Source of the DNA: Pseudoalteromonas sp. MEBiC 03607
GTDB taxonomy: Bacteria; Pseudomonadota; Gammaproteobacteria; Enterobacterales; Alteromonadaceae
Assembly (NCBI RefSeq): GCF_004792295.1
Contig: NZ_SRRY01000001.1
Span: forward strand, 2,983,501-3,047,500
Reading direction: 5' to 3'
Length of the DNA stretch: 64,000 nt
Of the stretch, positions 53,893 through 63,375 are shown piece by piece. Each line of letters opens with the position of its first letter. Position 1 is the first letter of the stretch. Under the pieces are notes generated by a model. The model was not told the DNA's origin and made no database searches. It saw only the letters and a program-made list of their open reading frames with translations. The position numbers were made by a program, and so were the translations under genes.

Positions 53893-55323
53893 ATGAGTTC
53901 ATTACCTAAAGCAGGTGACTTTTTAGGGCATCCTAAAGGGTTATTCCTGTTGTTCGGCACAGAGATGTGGGAACGTTTCGGTTATTACGGCATGCGCGCT
54001 ATTTTAGTATTATATTTAGTTGCTCTTGTGCAAGAAGGTGGTTTTGGCTGGTCAAATGCCGATGCACTAAGCCTTTACGGTACCTTCACTATGGCTGTTT
54101 ACATTACACCGTTACTGGGTGGATGGTTAGCTGATAATGTTTTAGGGCAACGTAAAGCGATTATCCTTGGTGGTTTATTAATGGCTGCGGGTCATTTCAC
54201 TATGGGTATTCCTCACAACTATTTAGCTGGCCAAGAAGAAAACGTTTTCTACATTGGTTTAACACTGCTTTGTTTAGGTAACGGTTTATTTAAACCAAAT
54301 ATCTCAACCATGGTAGGTGACCTATATAAAGAAGGCGACCAACGTCGTGATGGCGCGTTCACTATCTTCTACATGGGTATTAACTTAGGTGGTGCATTAG
54401 GTCCACTTGTTGCAGGTTATGCTGCAGCAGCAATGGGTTGGCAATGGGGCTTCATCGTAGCGGGTATCGGTATGGTGATCTCTGTACTTATGCAACTTGC
54501 ATTAAGTAACAAATACTTAGGCGATATTGGTGTTGTACCTTCGGCTAAGCTTTCACAAGCTCAATCTGAATCAAACACTAAAGAGCCACTGACTAAAGTT
54601 GAAACTGATCGCATCAAAGTTATTTTCACTATGAGTGTATTCAGCATTATCTTCTGGATGGGCTTTGAGCAAGCAGGTGGTCTTATGAACTTGTTTGCTA
54701 ACGACTACACTGACCGTATGTTACTTGGTTTTGAAGTGCCTGCTTCTTGGTTCCAATCTTTAAACTCAATTTTCATTATTGTATTTGCACCTTTAGTTGC
54801 CATTATTTGGTTAAAGCTTGATAAACGTGAACCTAATTCACCAGTTAAGTTTGCTATTGCACTTATTTTCTTAGCACTTGGTTTCATCACTATGATCCTA
54901 GCGCTTATGACACAAGGTCAAGGTGAGCACTTACAAATCAGCATGATGTGGTTAGTATTATTCTACTTATTCCACACGCTAGGTGAGTTATGTTTATCGC
55001 CAATTGGTTTATCTATGGTGAGTAAACTTGCACCTCTACGTTTAGCTTCAATGCTTATGGGTATTTGGTTCCTATGTACAGCGGTTGCAAACAAGATTGC
55101 TGGTTTCGTAGGTTCATTCCTAGGTGAAGGTGAAGAAGCGCTAGATAACGCTATGGGTATCTTCATTGGTTTAGGCGCAACAGCGGTTCTTTCTGCTGTT
55201 ATCATGTACTTACTAAGCGACAAACTAGTAGCTTGGATGCATGGAGCTGAAGGCCAACATGAGCCACAAACTACTGAGCACATCTTAGCTGAAGAGCTAG
55301 AAGTGACAGCTGAAAAGCAATAA
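53893..55323 (+). CDS. Proton-dependent di/tripeptide transporter (POT/PTR2 family)
   Basis: 476 residues, about 14 membrane segments. The POT signature ExxERFxYY is perfect: E24-Y32 in FGTEMWERFGYYGMRAILVLYL. The second PTR2 motif region (FKPNISTMVGDLY, FTIFYMGINLGGALGPL) is present. It imports short peptides with protons. Monocistronic, followed by a hairpin. The gap to bcsC (244 bases) holds a hairpin at 53664-53688 but no gene. Which Dtp subtype is not decided. Confidence 0.92.
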   Translation: MSSLPKAGDFLGHPKGLFLLFGTEMWERFGYYGMRAILVLYLVALVQEGGFGWSNADALSLYGTFTMAVYITPLLGGWLADNVLGQRKAIILGGLLMAAGHFTMGIPHNYLAGQEENVFYIGLTLLCLGNGLFKPNISTMVGDLYKEGDQRRDGAFTIFYMGINLGGALGPLVAGYAAAAMGWQWGFIVAGIGMVISVLMQLALSNKYLGDIGVVPSAKLSQAQSESNTKEPLTKVETDRIKVIFTMSVFSIIFWMGFEQAGGLMNLFANDYTDRMLLGFEVPASWFQSLNSIFIIVFAPLVAIIWLKLDKREPNSPVKFAIALIFLALGFITMILALMTQGQGEHLQISMMWLVLFYLFHTLGELCLSPIGLSMVSKLAPLRLASMLMGIWFLCTAVANKIAGFVGSFLGEGEEALDNAMGIFIGLGATAVLSAVIMYLLSDKLVAWMHGAEGQHEPQTTEHILAEELEVTAEKQ

Positions 55324-55331
55324 TATTTATT

Positions 55332-55363
55332 CCCCGTAGCGCCCGCTGCGGGGTATTTCTCTC
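55332..55363 (+). terminator. Probable terminator after the POT transporter
   Basis: Stem CCCCGTAGCG / CGCTGCGGGG with a short loop, followed by TATTTCTCTCTT. The hairpin is strong but the T tract is imperfect. Confidence 0.6.
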
Positions 55364-55438
55364 TTCCCTATTCCCTCTGCGTCCTTAAAACTGATACTAT
55401 ATTCCGATATTAATTTGGTTTGCAAAGGAACTGAGCAA

Positions 55439-58162
55439 GTGCGCTTAAACACTCAACTACTGGTCATTGTTCTGACTAGCTTATTACTGACAGCATGTGG
55501 TGGCGATAAAACAACAAAAGAAGTCGCAACAGCTCCTGATCAGTCTGGTTTAATTATTTCTGTTGAAAATGGTTTTTCCGCACAATTTGCACAAGGCGAT
55601 GTCACACTTAACGCAACAAGTAACACGGTTACAACAGATACCACGTTTACTTACACTGAAACAACCGCTTCAAGCACAGATATAGAGCAAGGTATTGTCT
55701 CCGCAATTCATACTTTTCGCCCCAATAACCTGATATTTGCTGAACCATTAAGTTTAGCGATTAAGTTACCAAATGAGCAAACTAACCTTGCCTTTAGCAT
55801 AGTGCAGTTAGTCGATGAGCAATGGCAAACACTTACCACTGAGCTAAGCGACGATGGATTTGCAGTCAGCGCTATCACTGAATTTGGCAGTTTTGCTTTA
55901 ATGTCGCGCACCGTGCCTGCAGTAAGTAAAACCATTGGCGAGCAATGTAGTGACACAACCAGTAACCAAACTGTACGCTTTATCCATGTTGCTGATTTAC
56001 ACGCGCGCTTTGGCTTTAAAGAGCAGTTATTTAGCCGTATTCGCAGTTACTACGACAATGCCAAACTTGAAAACCCAAATACCTTATTTACCAATGGCGG
56101 CGACGATTATGAAAAAGGCACCGTAGCTGAACAAACATCACAAGGGTTAGCCACTGTCGAAGCAATAAAAGCCATGGCCTTTGACGTACGTGTGATTGGT
56201 AACCACGACTATGCATGGGGACCAGAGCAACTGCTAGATTTTGCCGATGACGATAATGCTATCGTGTTATCAAGTAATACCAAATATGATGGTAGCGATG
56301 ATACGCCGTTTGCCGGTGTCGATTTTTCAGTTGTTCAAGTTGGTTGTCTTCGAATTGGCTTTTTTGGCATGACTTCAGTGCCTTGGAATGAACTTGATGA
56401 ACCAGTTGAAGACGATCCAATTCCCGATTTTATCGCTAATTTCAAAATGAATTGGCAATGGCAAGAAGTGGCGGAGCAGATTGTTAACCAATACCGTCAA
56501 GATGTTGATTACATAGTGATGGTAAGTCACTTAGGTGAAGGCACAGATACCCGAATTGCACAAAATGTAGCGGGCATTGATTTAGTGCTTGGTGGGCATA
56601 CCCATGGCGGTGAAAGTTATCAAACCTTAGATAACGGCAGCATTGTTATTCAGCCAAACTTTTTTGCACAAGGGCTAACTGATCTTACCTTAACCTTTAA
56701 CCTTGAAGACAAAACTCTTGCTGATGTTGATTATAATACCGTAGCAACAACCAGCATTACGACCCTAGATGAAAGCACTAAAACTGCCATCGATGAAATC
56801 ATGGGTCGTTATGCGCCAGATGCAAACACCGAAATTGCCGTTTCAGAAAATTACCCAACCGCAGAAGAACTCACTGCAATTACAGCCAAAGCGACTATGC
56901 AGCAGTTCCCTGCTATTGATGCCGTCTTGCTTGATGCAAGCCAAGTACAAGATCGCTGGCTACCGGGTACATTAACCCAAGAAGACTTTCATGCCGCGTT
57001 TAAGGTTGAACGCCAGCCATCAAATACCTCAGGGTTTAATGCCATTTATCAAATCGCGGTGACTGGTAGCCAATTAAAAACCATGCTTGCAAGCCAGCCT
57101 GAATGGGTCTCTTTAGTGCCAGATAACATTAACGATGCAAGCACTTATCAGGTTGCCCTATTTAAAGGCCCAGCGCTTAATACTGGGTTGTTCTTTCCTA
57201 CTCTGCCAAGCTTAGAAGCCCAATTGGTCGCTGAAAGTTGGTGGTTGCTTGATAACTACGCGCGATCACGCACCAGCCAATGTTTATATATCGACACCGA
57301 TAACACACTTAACGCCTGTAAAACGGATGATGCAGTCACAGTATGGAATTTTAATAACCCTGAGCAAGGTTTTAGTAGTGACTTTGGCCCCGCAACACTT
57401 AGCTTTTATGACCCTGAAGACAAAAACTGGGGGCCAGAGAATAGTCAATTTGCCACCACCACAGAGCTTGAAATTGCTGATTTACCAACTGGTGCCTCAG
57501 GCGTGTTAGCTTTCGCTCGCCATAGCCCAACCCAAGGCTTAATCTTAACGGCTAATAGTGCTGCCAACGGTGATTACCAAACAGAAGGGTTTATCGCTGA
57601 TTACACCTTAGTGATGGATATTATGTGGCCAGAACAAAGCACCAATGAGTGGCGTTCATTATTACAAACCGATATGACTAATAGTGATGACGCAGACCTG
57701 TACGTTAGCCGAGATAACGCCATTGGTATTGCCACCACCGACAGCGGCTATTTTGGTGAAGTACCTGCTAACAGTTGGCATCGTATTGCCTTTGTGTTTT
57801 ATGCTGCTCCAAACAATGGTGCACTAAAAATTTACCTTGATGGCGAGCTAATTGGTTTTAAAGATGAAGGTGAGATTGGTGAACGCTGGGCAATTAACAA
57901 CGCGGCGCTGCTTTTAACCGATAATGACTACGAAACTAAGCCGGGTTACTTAAACGCCTTGTTATTTGCTGGTCGTGCGATGACTGATGCCGAAATTGCC
58001 AATATGGGCGCAGCACAGCAACAACTCAATTTCACCCAATCAACCCGTACCCTAAACCAAGTGGTTGAGCGTCATTATCAAGCTGCACCACAAATTATGA
58101 GTAATCCTTGGTTACAACAACGTAGCAAGTTTTTTAACAAAGCGCGCCAAACCGTAAACTAA
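55439..58162 (+). CDS. Lipoprotein 5'-nucleotidase/UshA-type phosphoesterase with N-terminal beta domain and C-terminal LamG-like domain
   Basis: 907 residues from GTG 55439, chosen for AAGGA nine bases upstream and a short lipoprotein signal with LLLTACGG (Cys 20). Residues about 35-155 form a ZU5-like beta domain. The calcineurin-type phosphoesterase spans about 175-430 with FIHVADLHARFG, TNGGDDYEKG, VIGNHDYAWG, VMVSHLGEG and LGGHTHGG, all metal-binding blocks. The 5'-nucleotidase C-terminal domain covers about 450-620. A LamG/concanavalin-like domain follows (about 690-870; WRSLLQTDMTNSDDADLYVS, GALKIYLDGELIG). It probably releases phosphate or nucleosides at the cell surface. The four-part architecture is unusual. 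Substrate unknown. Confidence 0.75.
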   Translation: MRLNTQLLVIVLTSLLLTACGGDKTTKEVATAPDQSGLIISVENGFSAQFAQGDVTLNATSNTVTTDTTFTYTETTASSTDIEQGIVSAIHTFRPNNLIFAEPLSLAIKLPNEQTNLAFSIVQLVDEQWQTLTTELSDDGFAVSAITEFGSFALMSRTVPAVSKTIGEQCSDTTSNQTVRFIHVADLHARFGFKEQLFSRIRSYYDNAKLENPNTLFTNGGDDYEKGTVAEQTSQGLATVEAIKAMAFDVRVIGNHDYAWGPEQLLDFADDDNAIVLSSNTKYDGSDDTPFAGVDFSVVQVGCLRIGFFGMTSVPWNELDEPVEDDPIPDFIANFKMNWQWQEVAEQIVNQYRQDVDYIVMVSHLGEGTDTRIAQNVAGIDLVLGGHTHGGESYQTLDNGSIVIQPNFFAQGLTDLTLTFNLEDKTLADVDYNTVATTSITTLDESTKTAIDEIMGRYAPDANTEIAVSENYPTAEELTAITAKATMQQFPAIDAVLLDASQVQDRWLPGTLTQEDFHAAFKVERQPSNTSGFNAIYQIAVTGSQLKTMLASQPEWVSLVPDNINDASTYQVALFKGPALNTGLFFPTLPSLEAQLVAESWWLLDNYARSRTSQCLYIDTDNTLNACKTDDAVTVWNFNNPEQGFSSDFGPATLSFYDPEDKNWGPENSQFATTTELEIADLPTGASGVLAFARHSPTQGLILTANSAANGDYQTEGFIADYTLVMDIMWPEQSTNEWRSLLQTDMTNSDDADLYVSRDNAIGIATTDSGYFGEVPANSWHRIAFVFYAAPNNGALKIYLDGELIGFKDEGEIGERWAINNAALLLTDNDYETKPGYLNALLFAGRAMTDAEIANMGAAQQQLNFTQSTRTLNQVVERHYQAAPQIMSNPWLQQRSKFFNKARQTVN

Positions 58163-58191
58163 ACTATACAATCAACTTAATAAAAAAGGCC

Positions 58192-58218
58192 GTTTCAGGC
58201 CTTTTTTATCGCCTTGCA
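58192..58218 (+). terminator. Terminator after the 5'-nucleotidase gene
   Basis: Stem AAAAAAGGCC - gtttca - GGCCTTTTTT, 30 bases after the stop. Confidence 0.9.
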
Positions 58219-58336
58219 AATACTAAAATTAATGATTAAAAACAAGTAGATAAATAAAATAAAGGATAACATCCATTAGTCAAAATAGTGCCCTGCTCAT
58301 TGCCTTTGAAACTGCAACTGCTGAAATTAAAATCAT

Positions 58337-58354
58337 TGTCCCATTTAATTTACA
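58337..58354. promoter_or_regulatory. Candidate TyrR box upstream of hppD
   Basis: TGTCCC-ATTTAA-TTTACA against TGTAAA-N6-TTTACA: the right half is perfect, the left half keeps TGT. It lies about 122 bases before the hppD start. An inverted repeat GACTA-aatg-TAGTC follows at about 58365. Confidence 0.4.
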
Positions 58355-58476
58355 AAGGCTGCTTTGACTAAATGTAGTCGAGATCTTCCCCTTATTAGGA
58401 TTCTGGTTAATCATCCGCTCATTACAGAACAATAATTCTTTTTAGCGCAGTGCTTATAATTGCGGGAGTAATGACA

Positions 58477-59523
58477 ATGAGCGAAGTAAATAATCCGTTA
58501 GGCCTAGTGGGCATTGAATTCACTGAATACGCAACACCAGATGCAGATTACATGGACAAAGTGTTTACTGATTTTGGCTTTTCAAAGCTAAAAAAATTCA
58601 AAGGTAAAGACATTGTTTATTATAACCAGCATGACATTCATTTCTTACTAAACAATGAGCGTGATGGTTTCTCTGCTGAATTCGCTAAAAGCCACGGTCC
58701 AGCGATCTGTTCTATGGGTTGGCGTGTAGAGAATGCACAAAAAGCATTCGAGGTTGCTGTTGAGCGCGGTGCAAAACCTGCCACAGATTCAACACACAAA
58801 GATTTACCTTACCCAGCTATCTACGGTATCGGCGACAGCTTAATCTATTTCATTGAGCAATTTGGCGACAAAGGGTCTATCTATGAGTCAGACTTCGAAG
58901 ATCTAAGCGAACAAAACATTGTTGAAGACAAAGGCTTCATCCGTATCGACCATTTAACCAATAACGTTTACAAAGGTACGATGGAAACATGGGCTAACTT
59001 CTATAAAGACGTATTTGGTTTTACCGAAGTACGTTACTTCGACATTAAAGGTCAAAAAACAGCGTTATTATCTTACGCACTTAAATCACCGTGCGGCACT
59101 TTCTCGATTCCAATCAACGAAGGTAAAGATAACAACAACAACCAAATCGATGAGTACTTAAATGAGTACAATGGTCCGGGTGTACAGCATTTAGCATTCC
59201 TTACCAATGACCTAGTAAGCTCACTTGATAAGCTTGACCAATCAACGATTGCGACGCTTGATATCATCCCTGAGTACTACGACACCATTTTTGACCGTGT
59301 GCCTTGGGTTAAAGAAGACAAAGAGAAGATCCGTAAGCATCAAATCCTAGTAGATAGCCAAAGCGAAAACTGTTACCTACTGCAAATCTTCTCGAAGAAC
59401 CTATTCGGTCCTATCTTCATCGAGATGATCCAACGTGTAGATGACGGCGGTTTCGGTGAAGGTAACTTCCAAGCCCTTTTCGAATCAATCGAACGTGATC
59501 AAGAGCGTCGTGGTGTAATCTAA
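58477..59523 (+). CDS. hppD: 4-hydroxyphenylpyruvate dioxygenase
   Basis: 348 residues from ATG 58477, behind GGGAG; an ATG six bases earlier is an alternative. Converts 4-hydroxyphenylpyruvate to homogentisate with non-haem iron in tyrosine breakdown. Two vicinal-oxygen-chelate halves are present. The iron ligands are visible as His in IRIDHLTNNV, His in GPGVQHLAFLTND and Glu in GPIFIEMIQR near the C-terminus; the closing helix (GGFGEGNFQALFESIERDQ) is typical. A terminator and probable second promoter separate it from fahA. Homogentisate dioxygenase is not in this window. Confidence 0.95.
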   Translation: MSEVNNPLGLVGIEFTEYATPDADYMDKVFTDFGFSKLKKFKGKDIVYYNQHDIHFLLNNERDGFSAEFAKSHGPAICSMGWRVENAQKAFEVAVERGAKPATDSTHKDLPYPAIYGIGDSLIYFIEQFGDKGSIYESDFEDLSEQNIVEDKGFIRIDHLTNNVYKGTMETWANFYKDVFGFTEVRYFDIKGQKTALLSYALKSPCGTFSIPINEGKDNNNNQIDEYLNEYNGPGVQHLAFLTNDLVSSLDKLDQSTIATLDIIPEYYDTIFDRVPWVKEDKEKIRKHQILVDSQSENCYLLQIFSKNLFGPIFIEMIQRVDDGGFGEGNFQALFESIERDQERRGVI

Positions 59524-59538
59524 ATCATCATCATGAAT

Positions 59539-59570
59539 AAAAAGCAGCGTTATTCACACGCTGCTTTTTC
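59539..59570 (+). terminator. Terminator after hppD
   Basis: Stem AAAAAGCAGCGT - tattcac - ACGCTGCTTTTT, followed by TCTCG. It separates hppD and fahA. Confidence 0.85.
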
Positions 59571-59666
59571 TCGTTTTGAATTCTGTTTTAAAGTAACTGT
59601 TTAAATTGCGTTGATTGCCTCCATATAGATAACTAACAAATCAGCGCGAACAAATAAGGAAAGAGT

Positions 59667-60980
59667 ATGAGCCTAATTAACGAAACCCACGATATTAATT
59701 TAAAAAGCTGGGTTGCATCTGCTAACGAAGCGAACTGTGACTTCCCAATTCAAAACCTTCCTTTTGCAGAAGTACGTCGTAAAAATTCAGACGAAGCGTT
59801 CCGTGGCGCTGTAGCAATTGGTGACCAAGTTATCGATTTAGCGAAAGTAAACGAACTTGGTTTATTCTCTGGTGATGCACAGGTTGCTGTTAAAGCAGCA
59901 AGCCAAGCTACATTAAATGAATTTATGGGCCTTGGTCAGCAATATTGGTCTGCACTTCGTCTTGCCCTATCAAAAGCACTCCGTGAAGGTGCCAGTGAGC
60001 AAGAACAATTAAGCGAAGCGCTTATCGCTCAAGCAGACATCGAATTTGCGCTACCGTGTCGCATTGGTGATTACACTGACTTTTATACTTCTATTTACCA
60101 CGCAACAGCAGTAGGTAGCCTGTTCCGCCCAGATAACCCTCTTTTACCTAACTACAAATGGGTACCAATTGGTTATCACGGCCGTTCATCGTCAATTGAT
60201 GTATCAGGTCAAACGTTCCACCGCCCTAACGGTCAAACTAAAGCTCCTGATGCTGACGTACCTTCATTCGGCCCTTGTAAACGCCTAGACTACGAACTTG
60301 AACTAGGTATTTACCTTGGTAAAGGTAATGAATTAGGTGATGCAATTGCCATTGAAAACGCTGAAAACCACGTATTTGGTTTCTGTGTATTTAATGACTG
60401 GTCTGCGCGTGACTTACAAGCGTGGGAATATCAACCATTAGGTCCATTCCTTGCGAAAAACTTCGCTTCGACAGTATCACCTTGGATTGTTACAACAGAA
60501 GCACTGGCACCATTTAGAACAATCTGGACACGTGACGAAAACGATCCTCAACCAATGGACTATTTAGAGTCAGCTCATAACCGTGAGTTTGGTGCATTCG
60601 ATATCAAAATGGATGTGCAAATTGAAACTGAAAAGATGCGTGCAGCTGGTGAAGCGCCAACACAGGTATCTAAATCAAGCTTCAAGCACTCTTACTGGAC
60701 AGTTGCGCAAATGGTCGCTCACCACACAGTAAATGGCTGTAACTTCCAACCGGGCGATATGTTAGGTTCGGGCACGCAGTCTGGTCCTGAGCATGAAGAA
60801 GCCGGTTCATTACTAGAGCTATCTCGCGGTGGTAAAGAAAAGATCACTCTAGCGAATGGCGAGCAACGTACTTTCTTAGAAGACGGTGATAACGTAATTA
60901 TGCGTGGTTGGTGTGAAAAAGACGGTTTTGCACGCATTGGCTTTGGTTCAGTTGAAGGTACAGTGTTACCTGCAAAATAA
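59667..60980 (+). CDS. fahA: Fumarylacetoacetase
   Basis: 437 residues. Last step of tyrosine catabolism: fumarylacetoacetate to fumarate and acetoacetate. Blocks typical of the family: DYTDFYTSIYHATAVGSLFRP (catalytic and metal region), GYHGRSSSIDVSG, DYELELGIYLGKGNELG, FNDWSARDLQAWEYQPLGPF and GDMLGSGTQSGPE. The full two-domain length is present. Start ATG at 59667 with AAGGAAAG before it. It follows hppD on the same strand, but with an intervening terminator. Confidence 0.95.
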   Translation: MSLINETHDINLKSWVASANEANCDFPIQNLPFAEVRRKNSDEAFRGAVAIGDQVIDLAKVNELGLFSGDAQVAVKAASQATLNEFMGLGQQYWSALRLALSKALREGASEQEQLSEALIAQADIEFALPCRIGDYTDFYTSIYHATAVGSLFRPDNPLLPNYKWVPIGYHGRSSSIDVSGQTFHRPNGQTKAPDADVPSFGPCKRLDYELELGIYLGKGNELGDAIAIENAENHVFGFCVFNDWSARDLQAWEYQPLGPFLAKNFASTVSPWIVTTEALAPFRTIWTRDENDPQPMDYLESAHNREFGAFDIKMDVQIETEKMRAAGEAPTQVSKSSFKHSYWTVAQMVAHHTVNGCNFQPGDMLGSGTQSGPEHEEAGSLLELSRGGKEKITLANGEQRTFLEDGDNVIMRGWCEKDGFARIGFGSVEGTVLPAK

Positions 60981-60997
60981 AAGTAATCATTTGTTAT

Positions 60998-61022
60998 AAG
61001 GGCAATTTTTGCCCTTTTTTTT
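60998..61022 (+). terminator. Terminator after fahA
   Basis: Stem AAGGGCAA / TTGCCCTT with a short loop and a long T run. Confidence 0.9.
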
Positions 61023-61112
61023 GCATTTTTTATAACTGGGTTACAAATTTTTGCTAGCTTTTTTGAATCATATTGCTATCTTAACTCGGTTATTAGTCAT
61101 TTTTTATACGCT

Positions 61113-62258
61113 ATGTTAGTTAAACTTAAGTCTTTTTATCGCACGTTTTTTCCAGCTAGGCAGCTGTTGATCCGTCAGAACGGCGAAGTAAAGCACCTTA
61201 TCCTTGCGCCTTGGTTACAACTAACGACGTTTTTAATTGTATTAACAACAGTTGCTTGGTTGAGCATTTCGACGCTGCAAATCATTTCGCAAGCCGATCA
61301 AATATCCAGCATTGAACAATCACAACTTAGCAAGCAACAAGAATGGCAAAAAAAGCATGCTCAACAACAGCTTACATACCAAAAACAAGTAGAACAGTTG
61401 GCCATACTAGAGCAAAAGCAAGCGTTATTACAAAGCATGATTGAGTCATTACCTGAATCAATCAATAAAACCACTCCTGAGGGCAGTATCGAGCCGGTAC
61501 TGCTCCCAATTAAAGAACATGCCGAAGAGTTTCATGCACCGTTAGAAGATGAACACCCTAAACAAGCAATGCAACTTGAGAGCTTTTCAGAGCGTATAGC
61601 ACGACTTGATAAAAGCTATAACTACACTTTTGGCATGCTCGAGCAACAAATCCAACAACGCCATCAAGAAATTTTAGCAATGCTTGAAGGTGCAGGGCTT
61701 AATGATGCGCTTGTCCGAAGCGCAACTGACGAAAGCGACACAGCCCAAGGTGGTCCTTTAGATTTATTTGACGAGTCAAAAATTCCCGCTGAATTTCTAA
61801 CGATTGCAGATAAATTGCTAGCGCTTAATAACCTTGAAAATCTGTTAAGTGAATTACCGCAAACCCTCCCTGCTGCAGATTATTATATATCCAGTAGCTT
61901 TGGTCTGAGAAAAGATCCAATGAATGGCCGTCGAGCATTTCATAAAGGGGTTGATTTAGCTGGCTGGCATAAAACCGAAATTTTTGCCCCCGCAGATGCA
62001 ACCGTACTTCGCGCAGGAAGAAACGGTGGCTACGGCAACTTTATTGAACTTCAGCATAAAAACGGTTTTGTCACACGTTTTGGCCACCTAAATAAAATCA
62101 AAGTAAAAAAAGGCCAAACAGTTAATAAAGATGACGTTATTGGCTTAATGGGTAGTACAGGTCGCAGTACAAGTACTCATTTACATTACGAAGTTTTAGT
62201 AAATGGCAAGCATGTCAACCCAGTTAAAATAACAAAGGCGCTTTCTCGTGTTCGGTAA
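61113..62258 (+). CDS. M23 family membrane-anchored peptidase
   Basis: 381 residues. One membrane helix at about 34-54 (LQLTTFLIVLTTVAWLSIS), a Gln-rich coiled coil at about 65-115, a linker, and a C-terminal LytM/M23 domain at about 265-375. The zinc residues are present: His and Asp in AFHKGVDLAG and the HLHYEV motif near the end. It cleaves or regulates peptidoglycan cross-bridges in the periplasm. It overlaps the bactofilin gene by 11 bases; M23-bactofilin pairs are known to work together in cell-shape control (CcmA/Csd1 type). Confidence 0.9.
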   Translation: MLVKLKSFYRTFFPARQLLIRQNGEVKHLILAPWLQLTTFLIVLTTVAWLSISTLQIISQADQISSIEQSQLSKQQEWQKKHAQQQLTYQKQVEQLAILEQKQALLQSMIESLPESINKTTPEGSIEPVLLPIKEHAEEFHAPLEDEHPKQAMQLESFSERIARLDKSYNYTFGMLEQQIQQRHQEILAMLEGAGLNDALVRSATDESDTAQGGPLDLFDESKIPAEFLTIADKLLALNNLENLLSELPQTLPAADYYISSSFGLRKDPMNGRRAFHKGVDLAGWHKTEIFAPADATVLRAGRNGGYGNFIELQHKNGFVTRFGHLNKIKVKKGQTVNKDDVIGLMGSTGRSTSTHLHYEVLVNGKHVNPVKITKALSRVR

Positions 62259-62736
62259 AAAAAAACAAGCTCCAGCTAGCTCAACTAGCTCTACTTTAAA
62301 AAGAACAAACCATACTCCCTCTATTATTGCAGAAGATGTTCGCTTAACTGGCACTTTAGTAAGCCAAGGTGAAGTTCAACTTGATGGTCGTATTGACGGT
62401 GATTTAAGAGTAAAACATCTTGTTATCGGCCTAACAGGCATGGTTGAAGGTCTTATAGAAGCAGATAGTGTCGTAATTAAAGGCAAGATCATTGGCTCCT
62501 TGATTGCGAATAAGGTAACCATAGAAAGTACGGCTCAAGTTCACGGTGATGTGTTTCACGATACATTAAGTATTGAAGCAGGTGCCAATATCGAAGGCAG
62601 CTTAAAGCATCGTCATGAAGAAGACAAAATTGCTCCTATCAAGCCAAGCTCAAGCGATGAAAGTAGCCCATCAATACTCCCTGACGATAGCAACGACTTG
62701 TCGTTTGTGAACAAACAAGCCGCTGATAAGTCTTAA
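62248..62736 (+). CDS. Bactofilin
   Basis: 162 residues, cytoplasmic polymer-forming scaffold. The central beta-helix repeats (about 28-125) show the spaced hydrophobic/glycine pattern: GTLVSQGEVQLDGRIDGDL, GMVEGLIEADSVVIKGKIIGS, ANKVTIESTAQVHGDVF. Short disordered tails flank it. The start is GTG at 62248, behind AAAGGCG and inside the upstream peptidase gene. Partner of the M23 peptidase in setting local wall growth. Its stop overlaps the stop of the convergent gene. Confidence 0.92.
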   Translation: MFGKKKQAPASSTSSTLKRTNHTPSIIAEDVRLTGTLVSQGEVQLDGRIDGDLRVKHLVIGLTGMVEGLIEADSVVIKGKIIGSLIANKVTIESTAQVHGDVFHDTLSIEAGANIEGSLKHRHEEDKIAPIKPSSSDESSPSILPDDSNDLSFVNKQAADKS

Positions 62737-63209
62737 CGTTTTTTAGCCGTTACATACATCGTAATATCCGCGGTGAACACTAACTCATCGCGGCTATTAT
62801 AAACCTTCACCGGGACAACGATATCTAGCTTATCTAACCACTCGTTTGGCACCTCAATCTGTGCGACTGCACGCATATCAGTATCAATTTTCGCTAAATA
62901 ATTTACCGTCATCCCCTTTGGGATCCAACGATGTGTTTTGGCAGGCACAGTTGCATCCACCATTAAGCCTGCGCAAAGCTCTGCTACATTACACTGGGCA
63001 ATGGCATGGATAGTACCAATATGATTATGAATTGCTCGGCGATTTTTAACGATTGCGCTGCAATGCCCTGCTGACAACTCTGTGATCAATGGTTTTATTG
63101 AGCCAAAATAAGGGGCTTTAAAACACACCGCTTTACTAAATAACCACTTCCCTTTTGGTAATGACTGGCATTTAGTCCAAATTTTTAATAATGATGATTG
63201 TGAGCTCAC
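62733..63209 (-). CDS. Hotdog-fold thioesterase-like protein (DUF4442 type)
   Basis: 158 residues. The pattern SAGHCSAIVKNRRAIHNHIGTIHAIA (about 46-71) followed by ELCAGLMVDATVPAKTHRWIPK is that of DUF4442/PaaI-like hotdog proteins, with Asn/His near 62-63 and Glu 77 as likely active-site residues. The substrate is unknown. Its TAA overlaps the bactofilin stop by two bases, so the two genes converge with no spacer or terminator. Start ATG at 63207-63209. Confidence 0.75.
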   Translation of the reverse strand: MSSQSSLLKIWTKCQSLPKGKWLFSKAVCFKAPYFGSIKPLITELSAGHCSAIVKNRRAIHNHIGTIHAIAQCNVAELCAGLMVDATVPAKTHRWIPKGMTVNYLAKIDTDMRAVAQIEVPNEWLDKLDIVVPVKVYNSRDELVFTADITMYVTAKKR

Positions 63210-63375
63210 GACGTTTATCCATTATTTTTATGATGTGAGATAAAAAGCTAACACATCAGACCAGATAGCGAAATGGAAAATTTTTGTAAGCAGTTTTAAT
63301 GATTACACATTTCGCTAAGTGAATGCTTTTCTTTTCCTTTAGGGGCACATAAAATACCGTTTTAAAGGAGAGCGA

